From Erythroxylum novogranatense (lineage: Eukaryota; Streptophyta; Magnoliopsida; Malpighiales; Erythroxylaceae): 64,000 nucleotides of DNA. The notes under the pieces are model-generated. The model was not told the DNA's origin and did not search any database. It was given only the letters and a program-made list of their open reading frames with translations. Of the stretch, positions 31,793 to 42,402 are shown piece by piece. The stretch lies in NCBI GenBank assembly GCA_029891385.1, contig CM057224.1, positions 35,283,005-35,347,004 on the forward strand. Reading direction: 5' to 3'. Every line of letters starts with the position of its first letter. Positions within the stretch are counted from its first letter, which is position 1. The translations under genes were made by a program, and so were the position numbers.

Positions 31793-33641
31793 AGTAAATG
31801 CATATATAGACACAGGAGCTACTATTTGTATAGCATCAAAACAACTAGCATTAAAATGGGAAAAATTGAATAAACCATTACAAGTAAAAATTGCCGATGG
31901 AAGTTTTAACTCCATATGGTATGTTAGTTATTATAATACTCTTATTATTGAAAATTACACTTTTATAGTTCCCTCTATCTATCAAAAAGAATCTGGATTA
32001 CCATTAATTATTGGAAATAATTTTCTCAAATTATATAATCCTTTCTGTCAATATTTACATTATATTACTCTTCAACACCATATATTAAGGAACTCAATCG
32101 AAGTCTATTATTTTACTAATACCTATCTATCATACATCCTATTATCAACAACTTAAATTAGTTAACTAAAAGCTTAACATATTACATTTTTATTTACTAA
32201 ATAATACAACTATACAATTAGAAGTTGATACTCTTTTAGATCAAGTATGTAGTGAAAATCCTTTAGATCCACAAAAGAATCATAACACAGAACTTATTGA
32301 AATTAAATTAAAAGATCCTCTTTAAGAAATCAATATTAAAAACAGTATTCCTTACACTCCATTAAATGTAAAAGAATTTACACAGGAATGTGGTGAATTA
32401 CTAGAAAAAAAGGGTTAATTACGCCTAGTACAAGTAAACATTCAACACCAACCTTTTATGTGAACAATTCAGCAGAAAAGAAACGAGGAAAAAGAAGAAT
32501 GGTTATAAACTATCGAAAAATTAAATGAAGCAACCATAGGAGATGCCTATAAATTACCAAGAAAAGATTATATTATCAACAAATTGAAAGGTCATATTTG
32601 GTTTACAACATTAGATGCCAAGTCAAGATATTGGCAATTAAGACTTCATAATAATACAAAAGCATTAACAGCATTCACTTGTCCTCCTCAGAAACATTAT
32701 CAATGGAATGTTTTACCTTTTGGATTAAAACAAGCACCTAGTATTTATCAACGCTTTATGGATAATAATTTAGTAGGATTAGAAGAATTTATTTTTGTTT
32801 ATATCGATGACATTATAATTTATTCTAATCAGGATAAATTAGATCATCTCAAGAAAGTCAAAATTGTATTACAACGTTGTAAAGACAAAGGATTAATATT
32901 AAGTAAAAGAAAAGATAAAATTGCTCAGCAAACTATTGAGTATTTAGGAATACAATTTAATCATCAAGGTTATTTACAATTACAACCTAATATTTTACAA
33001 AAATTACAGAATTTTCCTAATCAATTATTAAATCGGAGACAAGTTCAACAATTTTTAGGATTATTAAATTATATATCTGATCAAGGATTTTTGAAAGATT
33101 TAGCAAAAGAAAGACGACTTTTACAGAAAAATGCAGCACTAATTATCAATGACAATGGACAATCGCTGATACTGAAGTCGTTCAACGACTAAAAACTCTC
33201 TGTAAGGATCTTCCTAAACTTTATAATTACCAGACGAATGATCAATCACTAATCCAGCTAGACGCAAGCAATGATACATGGGCAGGATGCCTTTTGGCAA
33301 TACCGCCTAAGCACAAAAAACACTATCTTTGTAAATACATAAATGGAACATTTAATTCCTCGGAATTAAATTATCCCATTCATGAAAAAGAAGCACTAGC
33401 CTGTCTCAAAACATTGAGAAAATGGCGCATTGATTTATTACCAGTGAAATTCACCATAAACACTGATTCTCAGTATTTATGTGGATTCACTAAGTATCAA
33501 TTGACTACAAGCACTAATTATAATCAAGGACGACTCATCCGGTGGCAGCTTGAATTAGGTCAGTATCAATTTGATATTCATTATATTAAATCCGCTAATA
33601 ATTTTCTTGCAGATATATTAACCAGAGAATGGAAGGATTGA
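31647..33641 (+). pseudogene. pol: Protease-RT-RNase H polyprotein (S11)
   Basis: All domains are present: protease DTGA (31809-31820), open for 169 codons to 32156; RT with LDAKSRYWQL, PFGLKQAPS and YIDD (32800-32811), open 32584-33192; RNase H with LNYPIHEKEALACLKTLRKW and IHYIKSANNFLADIL, open 33294-33641. Breaks: stop at 32154, +1/-1 shifts near 32410 and 32515, and a shift near 33130. The stop overlaps the TAV ATG by 13 nt. Confidence 0.88.
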
Positions 33642-34070
33642 TAGCACAACTCGAAACTACCATTGCATTAAAGGAAGCAGAATTAAATGAATTACAAATA
33701 CAAAGCATGAATATTCAAGTCCAGACTGAAGCCATTACCAAAGATCTAGAAAGACTTAAACAAACTCTCCTTATGTTCAAACCGAAGGAGCAAACTACTA
33801 CAAAGCAAGCTCCTCTCACAAAACCAGTACCAGAAGTTCTTCCTAAAATACCAGTTCTAACCAAAGAACCCCAAACACCAACAATTGTTTCAGAAACTTC
33901 TTCTATCATACCTAAAGCATCAGTTTCACTTACAGTGAAACCTTCTCTTACAGTATCATCAATAATACCACAAAAGATCGCTGATCAGCAAGAATCAAAG
34001 CATTATGTTATTTACAATGGACCTTTTGCAAGTATTTATGACCAATGGCACAAAGCAGCCACTTATATTA
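33629..34070 (+). pseudogene. TAV: Transactivator, N-terminal third (S11)
   Basis: The intact start MEGLIAQLETTIALKEAEL is followed by a coiled-coil-like N-terminus, a Pro/Thr/Ser-rich linker and the viroplasmin motif KHYVIYNGPFASIYDQWHKA. The gene is then cut and joined at about 34070 to a minus-strand RNase H fragment. This copy shows the N-terminal layout missing in S4b. Confidence 0.8.
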
Positions 34071-34136
34071 TTAGTGGATTTAATATAATGAATATCAAAT
34101 TGATACTGACCTAATTCAAACTGCCACCGGATGAGT
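34071..34136 (-). pseudogene. pol: RNase H fragment (S12)
   Basis: About 65 bp match the region just before the end of pol (WQLELGQ.QFDIHYIKS) on the minus strand. It is bounded on the right by the TRIM-like element. Confidence 0.6.
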
Positions 34137-34353
34137 TGGCTTATAAGATTTGGTTCCGCCCTACCTTCAACTCGAGTTTTGGGTAGATCAGTGGTATAAG
34201 AGCTTACAGGTAACCCCCATGTCGTGTGTTCGAATCTCGGACAGGACGAAGCGTAGTATGGGCTGCGTGGATACGCATGGGCTACCGCGAAAACGTGGTG
34301 GGCTTATAAGATTTGATTCCGCCCTACCTTCAACTCGAGTTTTGGGTAAATCA
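34137..34353 (+). mobile_element. TRIM-like short retroelement, second copy
   Basis: Begins TGGCTTATAAGATTTGG and ends GGGTAAATCA, with a terminal repeat of about 54 bp at each end. The first repeat is followed by G and TGGTATAAGAGC (34192-34203; one mismatch to the tRNA-Met primer site). It is about 95 percent alike to 28441-28659 by eye, in the opposite orientation, and carries the same GTTCGAATCTCGG. It sits between a viral fragment and an AT-rich repeat. Confidence 0.55.
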
Positions 34354-34377
34354 GTAATAATAACTAATAATAGTAAG

Positions 34378-34424
<47 letters not shown>

Positions 34425-34626
34425 TAACAATAATAAATAATTATTATAATTGTAATAATAGTAGTAGTAATAATAACAATAATAATAATATGGTTAATAA
34501 TAATAATAATAATAAATAATATTATTAATATTATTTTATTTTTATTATTAACCATATTTTTATTATTGTTATTATTACTACTACTACTATTATTACAATT
34601 ATAATAATTATTTATTATTGTTAATT

Positions 34627-34658
<32 letters not shown>

Positions 34659-34857
34659 CTTACTATTATTAGTTATTATTATAAATTTTCTACTTATTAT
34701 TATTATTATTATTATCATTAACTTTATCATTATTATTATTATTGTTATTATTATTACTATAAATTTTCTATTTTTATTATAATTATTTATTGTTAATAAT
34801 AATAACAATAATAATAAAGTTTATTATTAACATTATTATCATTATTATTATTATTAA

Positions 34858-34942
<85 letters not shown>

Positions 34943-34996
34943 GATATTATTGTTACTATAAATTTTCTATTATTTATTTATTTATTTATTATTATT
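34354..34996. repeat. AT-rich block with a large inverted repeat
   Basis: It contains the same long-period unit as 23815-24617. The left part (about 34356-34518) is close to the reverse complement of about 34530-34680, giving arms of about 150 bp round a short centre, so the DNA could fold as a long hairpin. The right part (about 34790-34996) repeats the ATC/ATT unit of 24251-24400. The edge with viral DNA is at CATTTTGGGGG, about 34996. Confidence 0.8.
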
Positions 34997-35179
34997 CATT
35001 TTGGGGGATCTTTTACTAATAATTGATCATTTGTATCTTGAATCTTTTGATTTATTTGTTGTATTAAGGTGACAATTTCGATTTGTGTATGTATTAACGC
35101 TTCTATTTTTTGTTCTAATAATTCCTGTGTTTTGTACAATTGAATCTATTTGCTGAGTTAGATTTGTTAAAGATGTCAT
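34997..35179 (-). pseudogene. Viral ORF F (S13)
   Basis: Starts MTSLTNLTQQ at 35179 with the ATGA overlap to MP. The coiled-coil region has one indel near 35130. The gene is truncated at PPKM where AT-rich repeat begins, the same viral position where S14 ends. Confidence 0.55.
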
Positions 35180-36167
35180 AATTTTTTGATTAAATAGGTA
35201 GATAATGTCGAAATTTGATTTTGAATTTCATCTAATTGTCTGGTTTGAGTATTGGGTTCAGTTATTCTAATTGGTCTTTCTATATATATAGGTTTTTGAT
35301 GTCGTGCTGAGACTGATCTAAGAAGAGGAACAGTATTGGATGTTGATTCTGAAAAAGAATGTCTTCGTTCAACTAGTGGTGGTAAATAAAAGGGTTGTTG
35401 TATTGCTGGAAGAGGTTGTATTTTAGGTTGAATTTTGATTCCTACTTTAGCTACTTCTTGAAATAATTGATCTAAGTAGATTTGTTCTGTATGTTTAAAA
35501 TCGATACTATGATGAGAATTTGATAATGCATAACTAATCTGATAGGTTAAAGAGAAAGGATATTGTCCTTGAGTCATAATATTACTTCGATAAAATTTAT
35601 ATACAATAGTGATTGCTTTGTCTAATTCTGAAGAAATTAAAGGAATACCTAGTATTAGTCTAGTATTGAATTTAATTTTTCCATATTGTAAATTTCCATT
35701 CATCATTCCTAAGACTTGATCATTAAGATTGTTCATTCGTTCATCTAATATTGCATTCTAATTGGTGTGTCAATTCCTTCTTGGAAAGTGGATTTTAATA
35801 ATATTTGTATAGTGGATAAATGAATATAGCCAATTTTCTTACGTTTAGATTCTGGTAATAATTGTAGTTGTCTGTTAATTTGTTCTGGATCAATTAGACT
35901 AATGCGTAAATTTCCATGACATTGATCAATTCGAATAGGTGTTTCTTGAATGATTTTTCCAAAATAGATAAGATTTTGTCTATTAAAAATTTGTTTAATC
36001 GTTGATTTATGAATATCTTGTCCTTTCTTTAAATCTAATTGTGCCTTAGCTATTTGTTTTTGTTTATCTTGATTAAGTAAAGTGGAAACTTTAAAAGTTC
36101 CTAATGATTCTGTTAATTCTAAATTATCTACATCTAAAATGGTTGATGAATTAGTTGATGAGGTCAT
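35176..36167 (-). pseudogene. MP: Viral movement protein, one frameshift (S13)
   Basis: The best preserved MP. 36167-35745 is open and includes FGKIIQETPIRIDQ, RISLIDPEQINRQ and the 30K-type signature LLKSTFQEGIDTPIRM. A single-base loss near 35752 shifts the frame, and 35736-35176 is open again, giving MTQGQYPFSLTYQISYALSN, the Gln/Pro-rich linker and the LSTYLIKKL end. The start overlaps the ORF D stop, and the stop overlaps the ORF F start, both as ATGA. Confidence 0.85.
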
Positions 36168-36424
36168 AGTGTATTGGGATGATAACAGTAATGATCAGAT
36201 TGAATGTGTTCTAGTTCTAGTAATTGATTTGTATATAATTGATGTAATCTTCGTACTATTGATAAATGTTCTATGTATGGTCTTTGACCTATACGATTTA
36301 TGCCAACAAAAATAAGATAATTTATACGATTTTCATTATATTGAATATGATCTTGGTAATAATTAATAGCTTGCTGTGTATATTGAATTTTTTCGTCTAA
36401 ATCTATACAAATAGGACAATTCAT
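36164..36424 (-). CDS. Viral ORF D, 86 aa (S13)
   Basis: Intact frame: MNCPICIDLDEKIQYTQQAI, then HIQYNENRINYLIFVGINRI and a Leu-rich helical C-terminus. CPIC is conserved in all complete copies (CQIC in S2). The ATG follows the ORF C TAA directly. Confidence 0.65.
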   Translation of the reverse strand: MNCPICIDLDEKIQYTQQAINYYQDHIQYNENRINYLIFVGINRIGQRPYIEHLSIVRRLHQLYTNQLLELEHIQSDHYCYHPNTL

Positions 36425-36934
36425 TTAATCAAAGGGTTCATTAATGCAGTCAAAATCATCTAAATCATAATTAATATCGTCATCTATACATTCGTAATCA
36501 GAACGGGTGAGTTCTATTTCTTCTATGTCTTCTATTTCTTCATCAGAGGGAAATAATTGGGAGAATGATTTGGAACAATACATATTATAGAGGTCTTGTC
36601 TTAATTGTGCTTCTCTAATAATAGCTTCATCTGATTCTTCCTCATGATGAGGTGAGAAATCAAATATAATATCTCTATCTTCTAGTCGAACTATATATCC
36701 AACATTAGTATTTAATTGAAAAATAGTGCTCCATAAATAATCAAGAGTAATATCAATAAATTGACAACTAATAGCAAAAAATTGATGAATAACTTCAGAA
36801 GGAATAAATAGCATACTTGCAGTAATAAAGAAGAATAATGGTTGTGCTACGAATAATGAATAGGCATAAATATGTAATTGATCAATAATGACATATAAAC
36901 AATAATTAAAGAAAAATGATAATGCTAATGTCAT
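36425..36934 (-). CDS. Viral ORF C, 169-aa membrane-type protein (S13)
   Basis: The only fully open complete copy. Residues about 4-22 and 27-46 are hydrophobic (ALSFFFNYCLYVII; LFFFITASMLFIP) and probably span or bind a membrane. A further aromatic region (ITLDYLWSTIFQLN) is followed by DRDIIFDFSP. From about residue 95 the protein is very acidic (DEEIEDIEEIELT), ending CINEPFD. No similarity to a named caulimovirid protein is evident to me. It might anchor viral factories or replication to membranes, but that is a guess. Confidence 0.65.
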   Translation of the reverse strand: MTLALSFFFNYCLYVIIDQLHIYAYSLFVAQPLFFFITASMLFIPSEVIHQFFAISCQFIDITLDYLWSTIFQLNTNVGYIVRLEDRDIIFDFSPHHEEESDEAIIREAQLRQDLYNMYCSKSFSQLFPSDEEIEDIEEIELTRSDYECIDDDINYDLDDFDCINEPFD

Positions 36935-36951
36935 GCTGATAATGCGGATGC

Positions 36952-37193
36952 TTAATCAATGAGTAAATCCATTTCGTGTTGCAATTCGTGTCTATCTGCT
37001 TTTACTGAATTATAAATGTATAATGTTTGGTCGAATAAAATTTGGGCATTTATAAAAGTTAAGAACAGTGATTTTCTTTGGCTAATTGTATGTGATCTTT
37101 GTATAATTGAAGAAACTTCTTTTGCTCTTGTTCAATTTCTAAATAAAACTAGATACGTTGCTTAAGAGATCGTTGATAGTCAAAATAAGCCAT
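36952..37193 (-). pseudogene. Viral ORF B (S13)
   Basis: Starts MAYFDYQRSLKQRI; codon 17 region reads TAG (near 37150) and a 1-nt loss occurs near 37055. The end matches TLYIYNSVKAD. ORF A ends 6 bp upstream. Confidence 0.5.
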
Positions 37194-37199
37194 TAATAA

Positions 37200-37517
37200 T
37201 TATATAATAAGAACAGAGAGTTTTGATACAAGAAGACGTCGAGAGACAATTATTTCTTGAATACATATATCTAAAAATTGAATAAATGTTGCTGATTGTT
37301 GCATCATAGTAGTTGCGGTAGTGATAATTTTCTGTGCATCCTCATATAGTGGATGATTGATAGGTTTTTTAAGACTTGAATCTTGAAGAATATTGTGTGC
37401 ATGCTTATTGCGAGCAATAGCTTTGATTTTAAGTTCTTCATAGTGATCTTTTTCTGCATCTAGATCATTAATTTGTTGCTTGAGAGTTGTTTTGATCTGG
37501 AAATATGATTGAGCCAT
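37200..37517 (-). CDS. Viral ORF A, 105 aa (S13)
   Basis: Intact: MAQSYFQIKTTLKQQINDLD at the start, HYEELKIKAIARNKHAHNIL in the middle and LLVSKLSVLII at the end. About half the residues differ from the S3 copy, yet the frame and length are the same. This indicates that both descend from functional viral genes and not from post-integration duplication alone. Confidence 0.65.
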   Translation of the reverse strand: MAQSYFQIKTTLKQQINDLDAEKDHYEELKIKAIARNKHAHNILQDSSLKKPINHPLYEDAQKIITTATTMMQQSATFIQFLDICIQEIIVSRRLLVSKLSVLII

Positions 37518-38124
37518 ACTGAAAATTTTAAAATCGTGTGAGTCTTGAAAATATTCTGAAGATGATAATAATAGCTTGAATTATCTTAAGAATGCCAATG
37601 ATAGTATAACATATCAATGTATGAATTATAGCAATAATGAGGTAAAATAATACGATAATAATTTGATCAAAGATAATCATAACAAAGCTAGAAATAATTG
37701 AAGAAGAAAATAGAGAATTATGAAGATGATAATAATGCTTATGATAATAATGTGACAAAAAGGATTCACAAACTTCTAACCTGATACGTCTCGAAACTCG
37801 TTTGAACGTCAATCTTAGACTTGAATGCGAAGAGAGAAGTCAGAGAGAGTAGTTTATGAAAATCTTGATGTGTCCCTTACAGACACCCAAGCCATCTATT
37901 TATAGCAACGAAAGGGAATAAAACGTACAGACATGACACAACATAAAGAAAAGAACTAAAGTAAAAACTGACAGAAAGTAAAACTAAGATGCCAAAGTTG
38001 ACAGCTTACAGGACATAAAGAAAAGATGCGAAAAATGAAAAGACAAAAGTATTTACAGATGGATGGTCTTGAATTAAAGACCTACATGATTAATTCTTTA
38101 GTGCTTTGTTCGAGATTTGACTGA
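37518..38124 (-). promoter_or_regulatory. Viral intergenic region and leader (S13)
   Basis: Minus-strand order: stem GGTCTT..AAGACC (38082-38065), TATAAATA (37904-37897), GTGTC..GACAC stem (about 37886-37871), donor CAG/GTTAG (intron start 37780), acceptor TTTTCAG (37519) one base before the ORF A ATG. The putative intron is 262 nt. Confidence 0.65.
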
Positions 38125-39567
38125 TTATTCTTCAATAATAACAAGCTCGTCATCGGTATTACTGGTTGCTTCTGGTGCTTTGGACGCTGTTGGACAATGC
38201 CTACACCGATGAGTAGGGTATTCTTGTAATTGCTTGCAAATAGCTTCCTTCCATGCTATACTGAGTTCGTGAAAACATTCGGACAAATCGTTGAATGGTG
38301 CTTGAAATCGTTGTAGAACTGGTAATTCGTTGGATAAAATGGGATTCTTGTATGTAGAGGTTAATAATATGTAATTTCCACGATAGTTGATCTTGATGGT
38401 GGATTTTGGATGGATCTTGATACACTGATTGTAAATTCCTTCAAGACAGTTCAAATTGAACTTGTTGACTAAGTCCCAAGTGAACTCATAATGTGGTGCT
38501 TCATCAATTGGTGGATATTGAAGATTGCTTACTCCAATTTGAAGAAAGGCAATCCTTGGTGCTTTAATTGCTGCTTGGATAGCATTTTCTACTTCAAATG
38601 CTTCAAAAATAGGATAGCTGCTGTATACCTTAATGTATAATTCTCGTTCTTTGGCAAATCTATCCTTGTATTGCTTGATGGCGTTGACTAATCCTGTTGG
38701 AAAGTCTGCTAGTAATTTCAAATCTTGGAGATAAATTGTATCTGCTAATCCACTCTGAAATAGTAGATATGTTGTTAAAGGGTCAGCTCCAGGGAAGATG
38801 ACTGCTTTTGGTCCATATCGGCCTCGGTTCTGAGGATAATATTGGAATTGCTTCATTTCATCAATCCAATGATTCAATGCTTGAAAACAATCTATGAACA
38901 TTTCTGAAGTTAATACTTTTGCTTCTTCATGTAATGCTTTGGCTGGAACGGAATGAATGCGTTCCATATCTATTGATTTTCCCAAAGTAATCAGCTTTGA
39001 GACTGGTGCTGCTGGTGTTTGGAGTACTGTTTTGTATTGTGGGCGAAGTGATGGATGCTGAAACTCCTGATAGGACTTTTCAGCTTCTGCTTTAGTAGAG
39101 AAACTCTTATGAATAATGTTGCTTTTTCTTGTAATATGGATGGCTGCTTTGTGCCATTGATCATATGTTCCTGCAAAAGGACCATTATAAATGACATAAT
39201 GCTTAGATTCTTGATGATCAGCTTGCTTTTGTGGTAATGAGGGACTGGAGGGTTTCACCGGAAGGGAAACTGATGCTTTAGGGATAGTATTGACACTTAT
39301 TGGTGTTTGGGTTTCTTTAAGTTGGAGTAATGGTTTTTCAGGTGCTGGAGTTTTGAGAGTGATGGTTGAAATTGATGATGTTGAAGCTTTAGTCATAGGT
39401 ATTTGCTCCTTTGGTTGTAACATAAGGAGTGTTTGCTTTAGTCTGTCAAGATCTTTGGTAATCGCTTCTTGTTGAACTTGAATGTTCATACTTTGTAGAT
39501 GTAACTCCGTCAATTAGGCTTCTTTTAATGCAATGGTAGTTTCTAATTGTGCTATTAGTCCTTCCAT
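38125..39567 (-). pseudogene. TAV: Viroplasmin/translational transactivator, one stop codon (S13)
   Basis: Starts at 39567 across the pol stop (39555). A TAA near codon 17 (39518-39516) is the only break I see; the remaining 462 codons are open. Regions in order: coiled-coil-like N-terminus, Thr/Ser/Pro linker, viroplasmin motif YNGPFAGTYDQWHKAAIHIT with TKAEAEKSYQEF, PQNRGRYGPKAVIFPGAD, LQIGVSNLQYPP, and the C-terminal HRCRHC pair with acidic DDELVIIEE. Length about 480 codons. Confidence 0.88.
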
Positions 39568-40000
39568 TCTCTGGTTAATATGTCTGCAAGAAAATTAGTA
39601 GCAGATTTAATATAATGAATATCAAAATGATACTAACCTAATTCCAGCTGCCATTGGATGAGTCGTCCTTGATTATAATTAGTGCCTGTAGTAATTTGGT
39701 ACTTAGTGAATCCACATAAATACTGAGAATCAGTATGAATAGTGAATTTCACTGGTAGTAGATCTATGCGTCATTTTCTCAAAGTTTTGAGACAGGCTAG
39801 TGCTTCTTTTTTATGAATGGGGTAATTTAATACCGTAGAATTAAATGTTCCATTTATGTACTTACAAAGATAGTGCTTTTTGTGCTTAGGCGGTTTTGCC
39901 AAAAGGCATCCTGCCCATGTATCATTGCTTGCATCCAGTTGGACTAATAATTCATCTTCCTTTTGGTAATTATAGAGTTTAGGAAGATCCTTACAGAGGG
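39555..40000 (-). pseudogene. pol: RNase H part of pol (S13)
   Basis: From LPKLYNYQK and LDASNDTWAGCLLAKPPKHK to the end LADIL. A Trp codon is TGA at 39773-39771, and this change is shared with S14. The upstream RT is missing; AT-rich repeat begins at 40001. Confidence 0.8.
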
Positions 40001-40128
40001 TTCATTTAATAATAATAACAATAATAATAATAAATTAACAATAATAAATAATTATTATAATTGTAGTAATAGTAGTAGTAGTAATAATAACAATAATAAT
40101 AATATGGTTAATAATAAAAATAAAAATA
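40001..40128. repeat. AT-rich block between S13 and S14
   Basis: Reverse complement of part of the long-period unit found at 24400-24490 and 34545-34625 (shared ATATGGTTAATAATAA and TAGTAGTAGTAATAATAACA). It joins RNase H of S13 to ORF F of S14. Confidence 0.8.
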
Positions 40129-40130
40129 AT

Positions 40131-40324
40131 TATGATACCATTTTCGGGGGCGGTTCTCGTACTATTATTTGGTCATTTGTTTCTTGTATTTTCTGATTTA
40201 TTTGTTGAATTAATGATACTATTTCTATTTGGGTCTGCATTAAAGCTTCAATTTTTTGTTCTAATATTTCTTGTGTTTGTACTATAGACTCTAGATGTTG
40301 AGTGAGATTTGTTAATGATGTCAT
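40131..40324 (-). pseudogene. Viral ORF F, cut at the primer-like site (S14)
   Basis: MTSLTNLTQHLESIVQTQEI and the rest of the coiled coil are open to PPKMVS. Viral sequence stops after ATGGTATCA (about 40133), in the middle of the TGGTATCAGAG motif that S2 retains, so about 12 C-terminal codons are lost. Confidence 0.6.
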
Positions 40325-41303
40325 AATTTCTGAATTAAATATGTAGATAATGTTGAAATCTGATTCTGAATTTCATCTAATTGTCTTGTTTGATTACTAG
40401 GTTCTGTTATTCTTAAAGGTCTTTTCTATATTGAGAGGTCGTTGATGCCTTAATGAAATGGATCTAAGGAGAGGAGTTATATTGGATGATGATTCGTAAA
40501 AGAATGTCTTCTTTCAATTAATGGTGTTTGATTAAAAGGTTGTTGTATTCTTTGAAGTGGTTGTAATTTTGGTTGAATTTTGATTCATACTTTAGCAACT
40601 TCTTGAAATAATTGATCGAGATAGATTTGTTCTGTATTTTTGAAATCAATACTATGATGTGAATTAGTTAAAGCATAACTAATTTGATAAGTTAAAGAAA
40701 AAGGGTATTGTCCTTGAGTCATTAAATTGCTTCTATAAAATTTATATGCAATTGTAATTGCTTTATTTAACTCAGAAGAGATTAAAGGAATACCTAATTT
40801 TAATCGAGTATTAAATTTAATTTTTCATATTGTAAATTACCGCTCATCATTCCTAAAACTTGATCATTTAGGTTATTCATTCGCTCATCTAATATTGCCA
40901 TTCTAATGGGAGTATCAATTCCTTCCTAAAAGTTGATTTTAATAATATTTGTATAGTGGATAAGTGAATATAACCAATTTTCTTACGCTTAGATTCGCAA
41001 TAATTGTAATTGTCTATTGATTTGTTCGGGATCAATTAAACTAATTCTTAAATTTCCATGACATTGGTCAATTCTGATAGGTGTTTCTTGAATAATCTTT
41101 CCATAATAAATAAGATTTTGTCTATTAAAAATTTGTTTTAAAGTTGATTTATGAATGTCTTGTCCTTTCTTTAAATCTAATTGAGCCTTTGCAATTTGAT
41201 TTTTCTTATCTTGAGTAATCAATGTTGAAACTTGAAAAGTTCCTAATGATTCTGTTAGTTCTAAATTATCTACATCGAGGATTGTTGAAGTTTGGGAAGT
41301 CAT
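40321..41303 (-). pseudogene. MP: Viral movement protein (S14)
   Basis: Starts MTSQTSTILDVDNLELTESL at 41303 in the ATGA overlap with ORF D and is open to about 40989. Small indels near 40995, 40925, 40830 and 40500 and single stops break the rest; the LLKSTF.EGIDTPIRM region and C-terminal FQEVAKV.IKIQPK remain recognisable. Confidence 0.8.
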
Positions 41304-41569
41304 AATGTATTTGGGTGATAAGGATGATAGCAATGATGATCAGTTTGAATTTGTTCTAATTGTGCTAAATGTTCTGTATATTGTTGATGTAATCTTTGTA
41401 CTACTGATAAGTGTTCAATATATGGTCGTCTGCTTAGACGATTAATGCCTACAAATATAAGATAATTAATACGATTTTCATTGTATTGAATATGATCTTG
41501 GTAATGATTAAGAGCTTGTTGTGTGTATTGAATTCTTTCTTGTAAATCTAGACAAATCGGACAATTCAT
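41300..41569 (-). CDS. Viral ORF D, 89 aa (S14)
   Basis: Intact: MNCPICLDLQERIQYTQQAL, RINYLIFVGINRLSRRPYIEH and a His/Tyr-rich C-terminus (HHCYHPYHPNTL) with a small in-frame length difference from S13. The stop overlaps the MP start by 4 nt. Confidence 0.65.
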   Translation of the reverse strand: MNCPICLDLQERIQYTQQALNHYQDHIQYNENRINYLIFVGINRLSRRPYIEHLSVVQRLHQQYTEHLAQLEQIQTDHHCYHPYHPNTL

Positions 41570-41571
41570 TT

Positions 41572-42141
41572 CTAATAATCTTCAGGAAAAATATTACAAT
41601 CGAAATTATCTAAGTCGTAATTAATATCTTCATCTATATTATCATAATCCGTACTTGTGATATCTATATCTTCTATTTCTGTATTAGAAGGAAATAATTG
41701 TGATATTGATTCTGAACAAAGATAATTGTTGTTGTAGTGCATTGTCTAAATCTCGTTGTATTTGTTCTAAAAAATATCTTGTTGTATTTGTGTTAATCTT
41801 TCTATTTCTTCTTCATCTTCTAATAATTCGAATGTTTCTGATTCTTCCTCTGAAGGAGGTGAGAAATCAAAAATAATATCTCTATCATCGAGTCGTATTA
41901 TATAACCGACACGAGTATTGAGTTGGAATATATGTCTATATAAATAATTAAGCGTAATATCAATATATTGACAACTAATTTCAAAATACTGACAAATAAT
42001 TTCAGGAGAGATAAATAATCGACTGGCAATAATAAAGAAAAGTAAAGATTGTGCTTGAAATAGAGTAAAGGCATAAAGATATAATTGATCGATAATAATA
42101 GGTAAACAATAATTAATAAAATAAGAGGAATGAAATGTCAT
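41572..42141 (-). pseudogene. Viral ORF C (S14)
   Basis: Starts MTFHSSYFINYCLPIIIDQL, with two hydrophobic segments as in S13 (LLFFIIASRLFISP), and DRDIIFDFSPPSEEES. The frame is open to 41767; a break near 41770 separates the acidic tail, which resumes with IEDIDITS-like and NINYDLDNFDC-like sequence and ends at TAG 41572. Two bases separate this stop from the ORF D ATG. Confidence 0.6.
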
Positions 42142-42156
42142 GCTGATATGCAATGA

Positions 42157-42399
42157 TTAATCAATGAGTAAATCCATTTCTTGTTGTAATTCTTGTCTAT
42201 CAGCTTTTACTGAATTATAGATATATAATGTTTGATCTAATAAAATTCGTGCATTTATTAAAAGTTGAAAACATTGATTTGCTTTAGCCATCCTTATATG
42301 TTCATGATATAATTCGATAAACTTTTGTTGTTCTGTTTCCAATTCTTGATAAAAACGAATTCTTTGTTTAAGAGATCTTCGATGATCAAAATAAGCCAT
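42157..42399 (-). CDS. Viral ORF B, 80 aa (S14)
   Basis: Intact: MAYFDHRRSLKQRIRFYQEL, EQQKFIELYHEHIRMAKANQ, CFQLLINARILLDQTLYIYN, ending LLID. The N-terminal 14 residues match ORF A of the same segment (MTYFHLKRTLKQRI) at 9 positions. Confidence 0.65.
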   Translation of the reverse strand: MAYFDHRRSLKQRIRFYQELETEQQKFIELYHEHIRMAKANQCFQLLINARILLDQTLYIYNSVKADRQELQQEMDLLID

Positions 42400-42402
42400 T
42401 TA

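Noticed and set aside
36082..36315. plus-strand frame opposite ORF D and MP
   Set aside because: Antisense shadow of the viral genes, which are open and conserved on the minus strand.
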